A stretch of 55,867 nucleotides of DNA from Planctomycetota bacterium (GCA_003576845.1 QEVJ01000026.1:1-55867), one strand, 5' to 3'. Positions 46,057 to 54,858 are shown, numbered from the stretch's first letter. Numbers and translations are program-made. The notes: generated by a model not told the origin, from the letters alone.

Positions 46057-46476
46057 TTATGCCAGTTTCGGCCGATCGACGATCGCGGAAATATCGACGT
46101 GCGGCGCGGGACTCCAGAGGTTTTCCAAGTCGTAGTACGCCCGCGTTTTTTCGTCGAACAGGTGGATCACGACGTCGCCGTAGTCCAGCAAGATCCACTG
46201 GCTGCCGGCGTAGCCTTCGATGCCCAGGCGGCGATCGCCCATCTCTTGTTCGAGGACCCGGTCGATCTCTTCGCTGATCGCGTGGAGCTGCCTCCGGCTC
46301 GCCCCCGTGGCGATCACGAAGTAGTCGAAGACCGGCGTGATCCCCCGCATGTCGAGAACTTTAATGTCGCGGCCGCGATTGTCGGCGGCAGTCCGTGCGG
46401 CGGCCAGGGCAAGGTCCAGGCTCCGAGGATGCGAATCGACGGAAGCCACGTCGGTGCGAAGAGCGGTTTGGATCAC
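46057..46476 (-). CDS. rsfS: Ribosomal silencing factor RsfS
   Basis: 139 residues from GTG 46476 with AAAGGA about 6 nt upstream. Conserved blocks of the family are present: DIKVLDMRGITPVFDYFVIA, TGASRRQLHAISEEI, GYAGSQWILLDYGDVVIHLF and TRAYYDLENLW. RsfS binds ribosomal protein uL14 and keeps ribosomal subunits apart under starvation. It is often next to nadD; nadD is not seen here. A C-rich heptad tract lies directly upstream. Confidence 0.95.
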   Translation of the reverse strand: MIQTALRTDVASVDSHPRSLDLALAAARTAADNRGRDIKVLDMRGITPVFDYFVIATGASRRQLHAISEEIDRVLEQEMGDRRLGIEGYAGSQWILLDYGDVVIHLFDEKTRAYYDLENLWSPAPHVDISAIVDRPKLA

Positions 46477-46491
46477 GCGGTTCCTTTCAGC

Positions 46492-46530
46492 AGGGGCTGG
46501 GGACTAGGGACTGGGGGCTGGGGGCTGGGG
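46492..46530 (-). repeat. C-rich heptad tract upstream of rsfS
   Basis: CCCCAGC/CCCCAGT/CCCTAGT units on the rsfS strand, ending 16 bases before its start codon. Unlike the other tracts it is followed by a good Shine-Dalgarno sequence. Confidence 0.7.
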
Positions 46531-46549
46531 AAAGGCCTTAAATCTTCAT

Positions 46550-46580
46550 TTAGCCCCCGGTGAATACACCGGGGGCAATG
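46550..46580. repeat. Palindromic repeat family C, copy 3
   Basis: TAGCCCCCGGTG and CACCGGGGGCAATG arms around AATA. It has the same T-A-G...C-A-A-T-G frame as copies 1 and 2. Confidence 0.75.
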
Positions 46581-46632
46581 CACGCGAAATCATCGGTCGA
46601 ACGTCGGCCGCCGCGCCGCGCCACCAACACAA

Positions 46633-46705
46633 AAGGCGGGTCCTTCGCTCCGCCAAAAGCGAACCGCTCGAATTGCGGCCGCCGGGAGAACGAAGGACTC
46701 GCCTT
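46633..46705. repeat. Imperfect inverted repeat (family D)
   Basis: Arms AAGGCGGGTCCTTCGCTC and the complement of AAGGCGAGTCCTTCGTTC, about 18 bp with two differences, enclose ~35 bp. It has the size and layout of the other dispersed elements. Confidence 0.6.
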
Positions 46706-46920
46706 GAATGGGTAAGGCATCGGCTTAGGTCTAAGGGCATTGCGCTCGCCAATCGAAAATGCGAACGACTACGAATCTCCGACTGAGTTCTGCCTTGGCC
46801 GCCGCGGCGACGCCACGCCCTTCGCGATCGACGCGACCGGCTACCCTCATTCTACACATCCCGGACAGGAAAGCCAGCGATTGGGTTCGCCTGCACCCGA
46901 GACCACGGCCAACGCATTCT

Positions 46921-47003
46921 GTAGCGGAAGTCGCCAGACTTCCGACGATTTCGCGGACGCGGGCTCGGTTCACACCTCTCGGAAGTCCGGCGACTTCCGC
47001 TAC
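46921..47003. repeat. Palindromic repeat family B, inverted pair
   Basis: Two family B units in opposite orientation, 46921-46944 and 46979-47003, each a self-complementary GGAAGTC/GACTTCC hairpin, separated by 34 bp. Confidence 0.8.
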
Positions 47004-47042
47004 GAATCCGCACCGCTATGAATTGCGTCTGGCGATTCCAGT

Positions 47043-47071
47043 TTCCATTTCGCCCCCGCGGCAACTATAAT
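47043..47071 (+). promoter_or_regulatory. Candidate promoter of the PVC-type heme protein gene
   Basis: TTCCAT, 17-base spacer, perfect TATAAT, 144 bases before the ATG at 47215. The -35 match is weak. Confidence 0.4.
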
Positions 47072-47214
47072 CGGTGCTTTCCACGAGCGAGGTTGTTGGG
47101 TCTGGCAAAGTCTCGCGCGCCTCGGATCGTGCTACATACCCTCCCGCCCGTTTGTGCGAGCCGTCCGCGAGCGACGGCTTCCCGCCCGCCCTCTTCCCGC
47201 CCGGAGCATTCTCA

Positions 47215-50145
47215 ATGCAGCGTTCGGCTCAGTCCGTTGGTTCGCTTTGCGCCTTAATCGTCTTCGCGTTGATATTCGTCGGTTTGGGCGTCTCGCCGGC
47301 GACGGCCCAGCGCGAAAGTCGCCGCCCGGCGCCGGAGTGGATTTGGGCGAGCGAGAGCGTGGAGCCAAATGAGACAGTTCACTTCCGCCGGTCGTTCAAG
47401 TGGGAAGGCCGTGCCCGAACCGGCGTGCTTACCGCGACCTGCGACAACGAGTTGACGGCCTACGTCAACGGCATCAAAGTCCTCGAACACCGCGCGTGGG
47501 AAAGCCCCGCGACCGTGAACGTCGAGCGACACCTCGTCGACGGCGAGAACGTCATCGCCATCGAAGGCCGCAACGACGGCAGTTCCGCGGCCGGCTTGCT
47601 CGTCCAACTCATCGTCGCCAATCAGGACCGAGCGCGAGCGACGATCGTCTCGGACAAGTCGTGGCGTGCCACTCGGGAGAAACTCGCCGCCGGCTGGGAA
47701 AAGCCGGGCTTCGACGCCAGCAAGTGGACGCCGGCCCACAGCTTCGGCAAGCTCGGCGTTTCTCCTTGGGGCCAGGTCGGTTTTGGCGGCAGCGGCGGTC
47801 GCCGCGGTCAAGATGGCGAAGCAACCGCGGCCGAACTCGTCACCGTTCCCAAAGGCTTCGCGGTCGAACTGCTCTACAGCGTTCCCAAGTCGACGCAAGG
47901 CTCGTGGGTTTCGATGACAAACGATGCGAAAGGCCGGCTGATCTGTTCCGACCAAAGCGGGCCGCTCTATCGCGTCACCCCGGGCAAAGACGCCGAGTCG
48001 ACCAAAGTCGAAAAGCTCGATCTGGCCATCGGCGAAGCCCAGGGCCTCTTATGGGCGTTCGATAGCCTGTACGTCGTCGTCAACGGCGGCGCCGCGCAGG
48101 GTAGCGGACTCTATCGCTGTCGCGACACCAACGGGGACGGCGAACTCGACGACGTCAAGCTTCTCAAACGAATCGAAGGCGGCGGCGAGCACGGCCCGCA
48201 CGCGGTGAAACTCGGTCCCGACGGCAAGCTGTGGGTGATCGCCGGCAACCACACGCGGACGCCGAAAGACTACGACCCGAATTCTCCCCATCGCAACTTC
48301 GCCGAAGACCATCTGCTGCCTCGCAATCCCGACGGCAACGGCCACGCGACCGGCGTGATGGCCCCCGGCGGCTGGATCGCCAAGACCGACGAAAACGGCG
48401 AGCATTGGGAGCTGTTCTGCGCCGGGTTCCGCAACGAGTACGACATCGACTTCAACCAGGACGGAGAATTGTTCAGCTATGACGCCGACATGGAGTGGGA
48501 CACCGGCACGCCGTGGTATCGGCCGACCCGCGTCAACCACGCCGTCTCGGCCGCCGAATTCGGTTGGCGCTACGGCACCGGAAAATGGCCCGATTACTAC
48601 GTCGACAGCCTCGGCGCGGTCGTCGATATCGGTCTCGGCTCGCCGACCGGCATCGTCTTCGGAACGGGGGCGAAGTTCCCGGCGAAGTATCAGCGGGCCC
48701 TGTACATCAACGACTGGACCTACGGCAAGATCTACGCCGTTCACATGCGCCCCGCCGGTGCAAGCTACACGGCCGACTTCGAAGTGTTCGCCGAAGCCAA
48801 GCCGCTCCCCGTCACCGACATCGTCGTCAACGCCGACGGCGCACTTTATTTCACGATCGGCGGCCGCGGCGTTCAGTCGGGCTTGTACCGCGTGACCTAT
48901 AAGGGCGACGAATCGATGACCGCGGTCGGGGCGCTCGAGGACGAAGCGGCAGCGGCGGCACGCAAGCTGCGCCGCGAGATCGAGGCGTATCACACGAAGG
49001 CCGACGCGGCGGCGATCGGCTTTCTCTGGCCGCATCTCAACAGTCCGGACCGCCACATCCGCTACGCCGCCCGCGTGGCGATCGAGCGGCAAGACCTGGC
49101 CGTATGGCAGGAAAAAGCCCTCGCCGACACGCGCACGACGGCGACGATTCAACTGGTGGTCGCCCTCGCCCGCGTCGGAGCGAAGGAATTGCAGCCAAGG
49201 ATTCTCGCGCGGCTCAACCAGTTGCCGTGGAGTCGCCTGACCGAAGAGCAGACGCTCGACGCGCTCCGCGCGTATGGACTGGCGTTCATTCGGCTGGGCC
49301 ATCCGACGCCGCGCGATTCCGCAGCCGTCGTCGAGCGGCTTAGTCCGATGTATCCGGCCCAAAGCGAATTGGTCAATCGCGAGTTGTGCCAGGTGCTCGT
49401 CTATCTCGGCGCTCCGGGCGTCGTCGAGCGTTCGATGGCCCTGCTCAAGAACGGCGCGACGCAGCAGGACCAGATGCACTACGCCTTCGTGCTGCGGAAC
49501 GCGGCCGACGGCTGGACGGTGGACCAGCGCAGGGCCTACTTCAGTTGGCTCAGCATGGCCGAAGCCAGGTATCGCGGCGGCGCGAGCTTCAAGAACTTCA
49601 TCGCCCAGATTCGCAGAGACGCGGTGGCCAGGCTGTCGGAGGCGGACAAGATTGCCCTTAAGGACGTCATCGAAGGCCGCGAACAAGTCGAGTCGGTCGC
49701 CGACCAGACGACGCGGCAGTTCGTCCACAACTGGCAGATGGAAGACCTGCTGCCGCTGCTGGACCAGCTCGATTCGGGCCGATCGTTCGAGCGCGGCCGC
49801 GAGGCGTTTCAGGTCGCCCAGTGCTACAAATGTCACCGCTTCGCCGGGGAAGGCGGCGCGACGGGACCGGATTTGACCGGGGCGGGCAACCGTTTCTCCG
49901 CCCGCGATTTGCTCGAATCGGTCGTCGCCCCGTCGAAAACGGCCGAGGCGATTCGCGTCCGCACCAACCCCTTCGCCAACGAACTGGCCGACGTGAAGAA
50001 GTCCAGCATCGAGTCGCGCAAGCCGGCCACAACGTCGGAAATGCCGCAAGGCGCGATCAACGTGCTCACGAAAGAGGAAGTTTTGGACCTCGTCGCATAC
50101 CTGCGTTCCGGCGGAAACGAGAAGGACAAGGCGTTCGCGAAGTGA
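47215..50145 (+). CDS. Secreted PVC-type membrane-bound dehydrogenase/heme-binding protein
   Basis: 976 residues from ATG 47215; the frame is open to 47074 without support. Signal peptide: LCALIVFALIFVGLGVSPATA. A carbohydrate-binding-like jellyroll comes next (ETVHFRRSFKWEGRARTGVL, ITIEGRNDG-type). The six-bladed propeller of planctomycete 'PVC-type' dehydrogenases follows (GHATGVMAPGGWI, EWDTGTPWYRPTRVNH), then a HEAT-like helical region. A cytochrome c domain with CYKCHRF near residue ~875 closes the protein, ending VLTKEEVLDLVAYL. Such proteins are periplasmic redox enzymes presumed to oxidise sugars or alcohols. The stretch after the heme motif looks shorter than usual and lacks an obvious second ligand segment. 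Confidence 0.88.
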   Translation: MQRSAQSVGSLCALIVFALIFVGLGVSPATAQRESRRPAPEWIWASESVEPNETVHFRRSFKWEGRARTGVLTATCDNELTAYVNGIKVLEHRAWESPATVNVERHLVDGENVIAIEGRNDGSSAAGLLVQLIVANQDRARATIVSDKSWRATREKLAAGWEKPGFDASKWTPAHSFGKLGVSPWGQVGFGGSGGRRGQDGEATAAELVTVPKGFAVELLYSVPKSTQGSWVSMTNDAKGRLICSDQSGPLYRVTPGKDAESTKVEKLDLAIGEAQGLLWAFDSLYVVVNGGAAQGSGLYRCRDTNGDGELDDVKLLKRIEGGGEHGPHAVKLGPDGKLWVIAGNHTRTPKDYDPNSPHRNFAEDHLLPRNPDGNGHATGVMAPGGWIAKTDENGEHWELFCAGFRNEYDIDFNQDGELFSYDADMEWDTGTPWYRPTRVNHAVSAAEFGWRYGTGKWPDYYVDSLGAVVDIGLGSPTGIVFGTGAKFPAKYQRALYINDWTYGKIYAVHMRPAGASYTADFEVFAEAKPLPVTDIVVNADGALYFTIGGRGVQSGLYRVTYKGDESMTAVGALEDEAAAAARKLRREIEAYHTKADAAAIGFLWPHLNSPDRHIRYAARVAIERQDLAVWQEKALADTRTTATIQLVVALARVGAKELQPRILARLNQLPWSRLTEEQTLDALRAYGLAFIRLGHPTPRDSAAVVERLSPMYPAQSELVNRELCQVLVYLGAPGVVERSMALLKNGATQQDQMHYAFVLRNAADGWTVDQRRAYFSWLSMAEARYRGGASFKNFIAQIRRDAVARLSEADKIALKDVIEGREQVESVADQTTRQFVHNWQMEDLLPLLDQLDSGRSFERGREAFQVAQCYKCHRFAGEGGATGPDLTGAGNRFSARDLLESVVAPSKTAEAIRVRTNPFANELADVKKSSIESRKPATTSEMPQGAINVLTKEEVLDLVAYLRSGGNEKDKAFAK

Positions 50146-50237
50146 GGCCCTGGCGCCGACAAACGTCGCGAGCGGCTTGAGCATTTCACACGTGGAACGT
50201 AGAAAAGAAGTGGGCAGCGGGCAGACATCTCCGCCGC

Positions 50238-50266
50238 CAGCCCCCGACCCCTGACCCCCGACCCCG
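50238..50266 (+). repeat. C-rich heptad tract upstream of GNAT gene
   Basis: CCCCCGA/CCCCTGA units run right up to the TTG at 50267. No Shine-Dalgarno sequence is present. Confidence 0.75.
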
Positions 50267-51319
50267 TTGCTCTACCGTCCCTTCCGCAACACCGATCCCC
50301 GCCGGCTCGTCGAGATTTGGCGCAGCCACTCGGCCTGTCGCGGTTTGGTGCAACCGATGTCGGTTGCGCTGCTGGACGAGTACGTCTTGTCGAAGCCGTA
50401 TTTCGACCGTCGCGGGTTGATCGTTGCCGTCGACGATTCGGCCGCCGGCGAGCCGAATCCCGTCGGGTTCGTCCATGCCGGATTCGGGCCGAATGAACGC
50501 GGCGACGGTCTCGACACGTCGGCGGGCGTCATCGCCATGCTGATGTGCCACCCGCTGGAAGCGCGCACTGAAATCGAGCGCGAACTGCTCGTTCGCGGCG
50601 AAGCGTACCTCAGCGAGCGGGGCGCGAGGCGCATTCGGCTCGGGGGCGTGGCCCGCGAGGCGCCGTTCTATCTCGGCCTCTACGGCGGCAGCGCCATGCC
50701 CGGCGTTCTCGAATCGGACGAGCCGCTCCTGGCCGTCGCGCGGGCGGCTTGCATCACGGGCGATTGCGGCGACTCGGGCTACTGCGCGATCGGACGCAGG
50801 ACGGTCTGGCATCGCGAACTGGCCACGCTTCGCCCCGTCGTCGATCGCACGCAAATGCAGATCCGCCGCCGCGCGAACGTCGAGGTCGTGCTCGATCCGC
50901 CCGCCGCTTCGTGGTGGGAAGCCTGCGTATACGGCCCGGTCGACCGGCTCCGGTTCGATCTGGTCGGCCGCGAAGACGGCGCTCGTTGGGCTTGGGCCGA
51001 ATTCTGGTCGATGGATGCGTTTTCCGCCAAGTGGGGCGTCCGGGCCATGGGCCTCAAGCGGATCGAAGTCGCCGCCGACCAGCGCCGCGAAGGCCTCGCG
51101 ACGTTCCTGATGGGCGACGCGCTGAAACAGCTCGCAGGCGATGGCGTCGCGCTCGCCGAAGCACAGGCCGACGACGACGATCTCTCGTCCACGGCGCTCT
51201 TTCGGAAGCTGGGGTTTGTCGAGGTCGACCGCGGAACGATCTACGAAAAGCAGGTTCCCGCCGCCGTTTCGCCGCCCAAGACGCGCACGGAAGCTCCGCC
51301 CAAGGTCGTTAAGGTCTAG
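50267..51319 (+). CDS. GNAT-family acetyltransferase, probably two GNAT domains
   Basis: 350 residues from TTG 50267 (MLYRPFRNTDPRRLVEIW). The N-terminal half has a GNAT-like lead with a degenerate acetyl-CoA site. The C-terminal half has the clear motif A pattern RIEVAADQRREGLATFLMGD followed by STALFRKLGFVEVDRG. The substrate is unknown. The start sits directly behind the heptad tract. The next gene begins 177 bases downstream on the same strand. Confidence 0.8.
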   Translation: MLYRPFRNTDPRRLVEIWRSHSACRGLVQPMSVALLDEYVLSKPYFDRRGLIVAVDDSAAGEPNPVGFVHAGFGPNERGDGLDTSAGVIAMLMCHPLEARTEIERELLVRGEAYLSERGARRIRLGGVAREAPFYLGLYGGSAMPGVLESDEPLLAVARAACITGDCGDSGYCAIGRRTVWHRELATLRPVVDRTQMQIRRRANVEVVLDPPAASWWEACVYGPVDRLRFDLVGREDGARWAWAEFWSMDAFSAKWGVRAMGLKRIEVAADQRREGLATFLMGDALKQLAGDGVALAEAQADDDDLSSTALFRKLGFVEVDRGTIYEKQVPAAVSPPKTRTEAPPKVVKV

Positions 51320-51496
51320 CGGCGCTGGGCCGTATTGCTCATTTACTCGGCCCTCTCTCTCGGGGGCGCGGACAGCCGCCGCCCGCTGGTATACGATGAC
51401 ACGACGGAGGTGGAAGTCGAGGCGGTTCTTGCCTCGCTCCGATTCACTCGCCCCGCACCTGCTCTGCCTTTCCGTTGGTTACAGATTGCGGCGCCT

Positions 51497-52195
51497 ATGC
51501 CCGACTTCGAACAAATCTCGTTTCGCCCGGAGCAGTTTTCCGGCGTGGCGCGGCTCTTTCCGCTGCCGAATCTGGTGCTATTCCCGCACGTCATGCAGCC
51601 GCTGCACGTGTTCGAGCCGCGGTATCGCGATCTAACCCGCGAAGCCCTCGACGGCGACGGGCTGATGGCGCTCGCGCTGCTTTCGCCGGGTTGGGAAAAG
51701 GACTACGAAGGCCGCCCGCCGATCTATCCGACCGCCTGCCTGGCGAAGATCGCCAAGCACTCGCGGCTCGACGACGGGCGTTACAATCTGCTGCTGGTCG
51801 GCGTGCGACGCGTCCGGGTCGAGCGCGAGCTGGCCCCCCTCCGCACGTTTCGCCAGGCCGAAGCGCGGATCGTCGACGACGAGTTTCCGGTCGACGCCGC
51901 GCCCGCGCGCCCGGCGCTCCAGCGGCGGCTCATCGAGCGCTTCCGCAAGCTCTTGCCGCAGGTGCCCGAGGCCAAGGAACAGCTCGAACAACTCCTCCGC
52001 GAGGAAGTCCCGCTGGGAATCCTCACCGACATCATGGCCTATACGCTCGACCTCGACGTGGCGGTGAAAATGCAACTGCTCGCCGAATGTAACGTCGACC
52101 GGCGAGCACAGATGCTCGTCGACCTGCTCTCGCAAGCGACGAATGACCGCTCGCGGTTTCCCGGCGGCTGGCCGCCGAAGTTCAGCGTCAATTAG
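51497..52195 (+). CDS. Lon substrate-binding (LON N-terminal) domain protein
   Basis: 232 residues from ATG 51497. The domain start is typical: FPLPNLVLFPHVMQPLHVFEPRYRDL, later YNLLLVGVRRVRVERE and helical LAECNVDRRAQMLVDLL. It lacks the AAA+ and protease parts of Lon, as in free-standing LON-domain proteins of unknown function that may bind misfolded proteins. It lies 15 bases upstream of priA and is likely cotranscribed. The stop codon is inside an 11-bp direct repeat (GCGTCAATTAG twice). Confidence 0.85.
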   Translation: MPDFEQISFRPEQFSGVARLFPLPNLVLFPHVMQPLHVFEPRYRDLTREALDGDGLMALALLSPGWEKDYEGRPPIYPTACLAKIAKHSRLDDGRYNLLLVGVRRVRVERELAPLRTFRQAEARIVDDEFPVDAAPARPALQRRLIERFRKLLPQVPEAKEQLEQLLREEVPLGILTDIMAYTLDLDVAVKMQLLAECNVDRRAQMLVDLLSQATNDRSRFPGGWPPKFSVN

Positions 52196-52210
52196 CGTCA
52201 ATTAGCGTCG

Positions 52211-54559
52211 ATGCCACCGATGAAGCGCGACCAGCCGACGCTCTTCGACACGGATCCCGCTCCGTGGGACGTCGATGACGCGGGCGACCGGCTCGTGGCA
52301 CGGGTGGTTGTGCCCGTCGGACCCGCCAAGCCGCTCGACTACCTCGTGCCGGCCGGTTTGCGCGAGCAACTCGAAGTCGGGCGGCGCGTGAGCGTTCCGC
52401 TTGGCGGTGGCGATCGGCTCGTCACCGGCTATTGTGTCGAACTCGAACACCGCAAGCACGACGGCCGGCGGCTCAAGGAAATCGCCGGACTCGTCGACCG
52501 GCGGAACCTGCTTTCCCCGGCCATGCTCCGCCTCACGCGGTGGATGGCCGGTCGCTATCTCTGTTCGTGGATGGCCGTGCTCGAAGCCGTCGTGCCCGCC
52601 GGAGTCCGCGGCGAAGCGGGAACGCGCGTGGCGACGCTCCTTTCGACACCCGCCGACCTCGCGCAGCGAGCGTCGAACGAGCAGTTGACCGACAAGCAAC
52701 GCGGCGTGCTGCGATATCTCGCCGCCGTGCCGCGGCCGATCACCGCCCGACAGCTTGCGCTCGCCTGCAAAGTGACCGAAGCCCCGATCAACCTGCTCCG
52801 CAAGCGCGGACTTATCGTATCCGAACGGCGGCGCGTGCGGCAGGATGAGTTCGACGAATTACCGGTCGCCCGAGAACGGCCGCTCGTGCTCAACGCGGCT
52901 CAGCAGGTTGCGCTCGACGCGATTCTCGCGCCGATGCACGCCCGGCGGCACGAGACGATCCTGCTCCACGGCGTCACCGGCAGCGGCAAGACCGAAGTCT
53001 ACCTCCAGGCGATCGAGGAGGTGATTCGTTTCGGGCGGCAGGCGATCGTCCTCGTTCCTGAAATCAGCCTCACGCCGCAGACGAAGCAGCGGTTCGCGTC
53101 GCGGTTCGATCGCGTGGCCGTGCTGCACAGCCATTTGAGCGACGCCGAGCGGCATTGGCACTGGGAGCAGATCGCCGCCGGCGAAGTGCAAGTCGTCGTC
53201 GGCGCGCGAAGCGCCGTGTTCGCGCCGACGCCCCACCTGGGCATGATCGTGCTCGACGAAGAACACGAAGGCTCGTTCAAACAAGACAAGGCCCCGCGCT
53301 ATCACGCCCGCGATGTGGCGCTCCAGCGGGCGGCGGCGGAAGGCGTGCCGCTCGTGCTCGGTTCGGCGACGCCGTCGCTCGAAAGCTGGCAACGCGCCGC
53401 GACGGGGCAATACCGCCTGGTCGAGCTTCCGGAGCGCGTCGAAGGGCGGCCGCTCCCCGACGTCGTAACTGTCGACCTGCGTCAACAGGTCTCGCGCTGG
53501 CAGCCCAAGGGCGCGATCAGCCGCCAATTGGAACTCGCCATGCGGCGAGCGCTCGACGACGGCGGACAGGTCATTCTGCTCCTCAACCGCCGCGGGTTTT
53601 CGACGCACATTCAATGTCCGGCGTGCGGGGCAGTCGTGAAGTGTCCCAACTGCGACCTCGCGCTCACGCACCATCGCGAGTTCGAGCGGGCCGTGTGCCA
53701 CTACTGCGATTACGAAACGCCCGCCCCGCAGCATTGCCCCGAGTGCCGCTTCATTGGCATTCGTTACAGCGGCCAAGGCACGCAGCGGCTGGAATCGGAA
53801 GTCAAAGGCAAGTTTCCGGAGTTTCCCTGCCTGCGGATGGACGCCGACACGATGAAATCGCCGGGCAGCCACGACAAGGCGCTGGCCCGATTCCGCGACG
53901 GTGAGATTCGCATCCTGCTCGGTACGCAGATGATCGCCAAGGGCCTCGATTTTCCGAACGTCACGCTGGTGGGCGTCGTGAACGCCGACGTGGGCCTGCA
54001 TCTGCCCGACTTTCGCGCCGCCGAGCGGACGTTTCAGCTCGTCACGCAAGTTGCCGGGCGCACGGGCCGTGGACCGCGTGGCGGGCGCGTCCTCGTGCAG
54101 ACGTTCACTCCCGAGCATCCCGCCATTCAGGCCGCCGCCCGGCACGACTACGACCAGTTCGCCGCCTACGAGCTGCCGATTCGCGAGGGCCTGGGCTATC
54201 CGCCGTTCACGTCGCTCGTACGGCTGGTGGTCCGCGGACCGGTGCAAAACGTCGCCGAACAATTCGCCGCAACGCTCGCCGACCGCATCCGCACAGCAGC
54301 GAAGGGTGTGACGAGTGGTTCGCCACGGGGTGGCACTGGTGGCTTGCCCACCAGTGCGGAATCGCCGGTGGACTACAAGCTCCTCGGTCCCGCCCCCGCC
54401 CCGTTCGCCAAGCTCCGCAATAAGTACCGCTTCCACATGCTCGTCATGTCGCCCGACGCGGACCGCCTCCGAGAAGCGGTCCGGCAAGCCACCGAAGACC
54501 TCGCGCCGCCGAACGATGTCGAATGGATCGTTGACGTTGATGCGCTGGAGATGTTGTAG
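52211..54559 (+). CDS. priA: Primosomal replication protein N', PriA helicase
   Basis: 782 residues from ATG 52211. The 3'-DNA-binding domain begins at VARVVVPVGPAKPLDYLVP. Helicase motifs: Walker A GVTGSGKTEVYL (~254), DEEH in VLDEEHEGSFKQ (~347) and motif V/VI TQMIAKGLDFPNV, QVAGRTGRG. The eight-cysteine zinc-binding region CPAC..CPNC..CHYC..CPEC lies at ~470-515. PriA reloads DnaB at stalled forks. The unusual part is a segment at ~704-718 (PRGGTGGLPTSAESP) that is the translation of a dispersed repeat half-site just before the C-terminal domain. Confidence 0.95.
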   Translation: MPPMKRDQPTLFDTDPAPWDVDDAGDRLVARVVVPVGPAKPLDYLVPAGLREQLEVGRRVSVPLGGGDRLVTGYCVELEHRKHDGRRLKEIAGLVDRRNLLSPAMLRLTRWMAGRYLCSWMAVLEAVVPAGVRGEAGTRVATLLSTPADLAQRASNEQLTDKQRGVLRYLAAVPRPITARQLALACKVTEAPINLLRKRGLIVSERRRVRQDEFDELPVARERPLVLNAAQQVALDAILAPMHARRHETILLHGVTGSGKTEVYLQAIEEVIRFGRQAIVLVPEISLTPQTKQRFASRFDRVAVLHSHLSDAERHWHWEQIAAGEVQVVVGARSAVFAPTPHLGMIVLDEEHEGSFKQDKAPRYHARDVALQRAAAEGVPLVLGSATPSLESWQRAATGQYRLVELPERVEGRPLPDVVTVDLRQQVSRWQPKGAISRQLELAMRRALDDGGQVILLLNRRGFSTHIQCPACGAVVKCPNCDLALTHHREFERAVCHYCDYETPAPQHCPECRFIGIRYSGQGTQRLESEVKGKFPEFPCLRMDADTMKSPGSHDKALARFRDGEIRILLGTQMIAKGLDFPNVTLVGVVNADVGLHLPDFRAAERTFQLVTQVAGRTGRGPRGGRVLVQTFTPEHPAIQAAARHDYDQFAAYELPIREGLGYPPFTSLVRLVVRGPVQNVAEQFAATLADRIRTAAKGVTSGSPRGGTGGLPTSAESPVDYKLLGPAPAPFAKLRNKYRFHMLVMSPDADRLREAVRQATEDLAPPNDVEWIVDVDALEML
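54331..54359. repeat. Repeat A half-site inside priA
   Basis: GGTGGCACTGGTGGCTTGCC.. matches the left end of family A with compensating changes (TGGTGG/CCACCA instead of TGCTGG/CCAGCA). It stays in frame and contributes about ten codons to priA. Confidence 0.65.
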
Positions 54560-54570
54560 AACGGTCAGTG

Positions 54571-54724
54571 TGCTACTGCTGGCTGTCCAGCAGTGCGGAA
54601 GCGGCTAGCGACTGCCCATCGAGAAGGTTGCTTTCGACGCTCCATTATCGATGCGGTTTGCGGACAATTCGAGAGTGGCCAGTCCAACGGCACATCGCAC
54701 TGCTGGACAAGCCAGCAGTGGCAC
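54571..54724. repeat. Inverted-repeat element family A, long form, copy 3
   Basis: 154 bp with the same ends as copies 1-2 (one base lost at the left, GGCTGTCC). Its ~100-bp core is nearly identical to copy 4. It begins 12 bases after the priA stop and extends into the C-terminal codons of a small minus-strand frame. Confidence 0.85.
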
Positions 54725-54858
54725 GCGGCGCTTCATCGAGCGCCGCCGTCAGCCGCTCGATGGTTGCCTGCTGTCGGTCTATGGTCCGCTCCAAGTTTGC
54801 GACGCGCGCCCGCAGCACCTCGTTGTCGGCCCTCAGCAATTCCAAGTCCGCATCCATA
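54645..54858 (-). CDS. Small coiled-coil protein ending in a repeat element
   Basis: About 70 residues from ATG 54858 (MDADLELLRADNEVLRARVA). The first ~50 residues form a strong leucine/charged heptad coiled coil (NLERTIDRQQATIERLTAAL). The remainder (ATAGLSSSAMCRW..) is only the translation of repeat element A. The original C-terminus was therefore probably replaced or cut off by the element. No family is assigned. Confidence 0.4.

Larger units (their letters stand above)
46477..47214 (+). other. Repeat-dense intergenic region
   Basis: 738 bases with no credible gene. In order it holds a heptad tract (46492-46530), palindromic family C copy 3 (46550-46580), an imperfect inverted repeat (46633-46705), an inverted pair of family B units (46921-47003) and the promoter of the large heme-protein gene (47043-47071). 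Confidence 0.7.

Noticed and set aside
48049-50184. 711-residue minus-strand frame opposite the PVC-type heme protein
   Set aside because: Antisense shadow of a clear gene with signal peptide, propeller and CXXCH.
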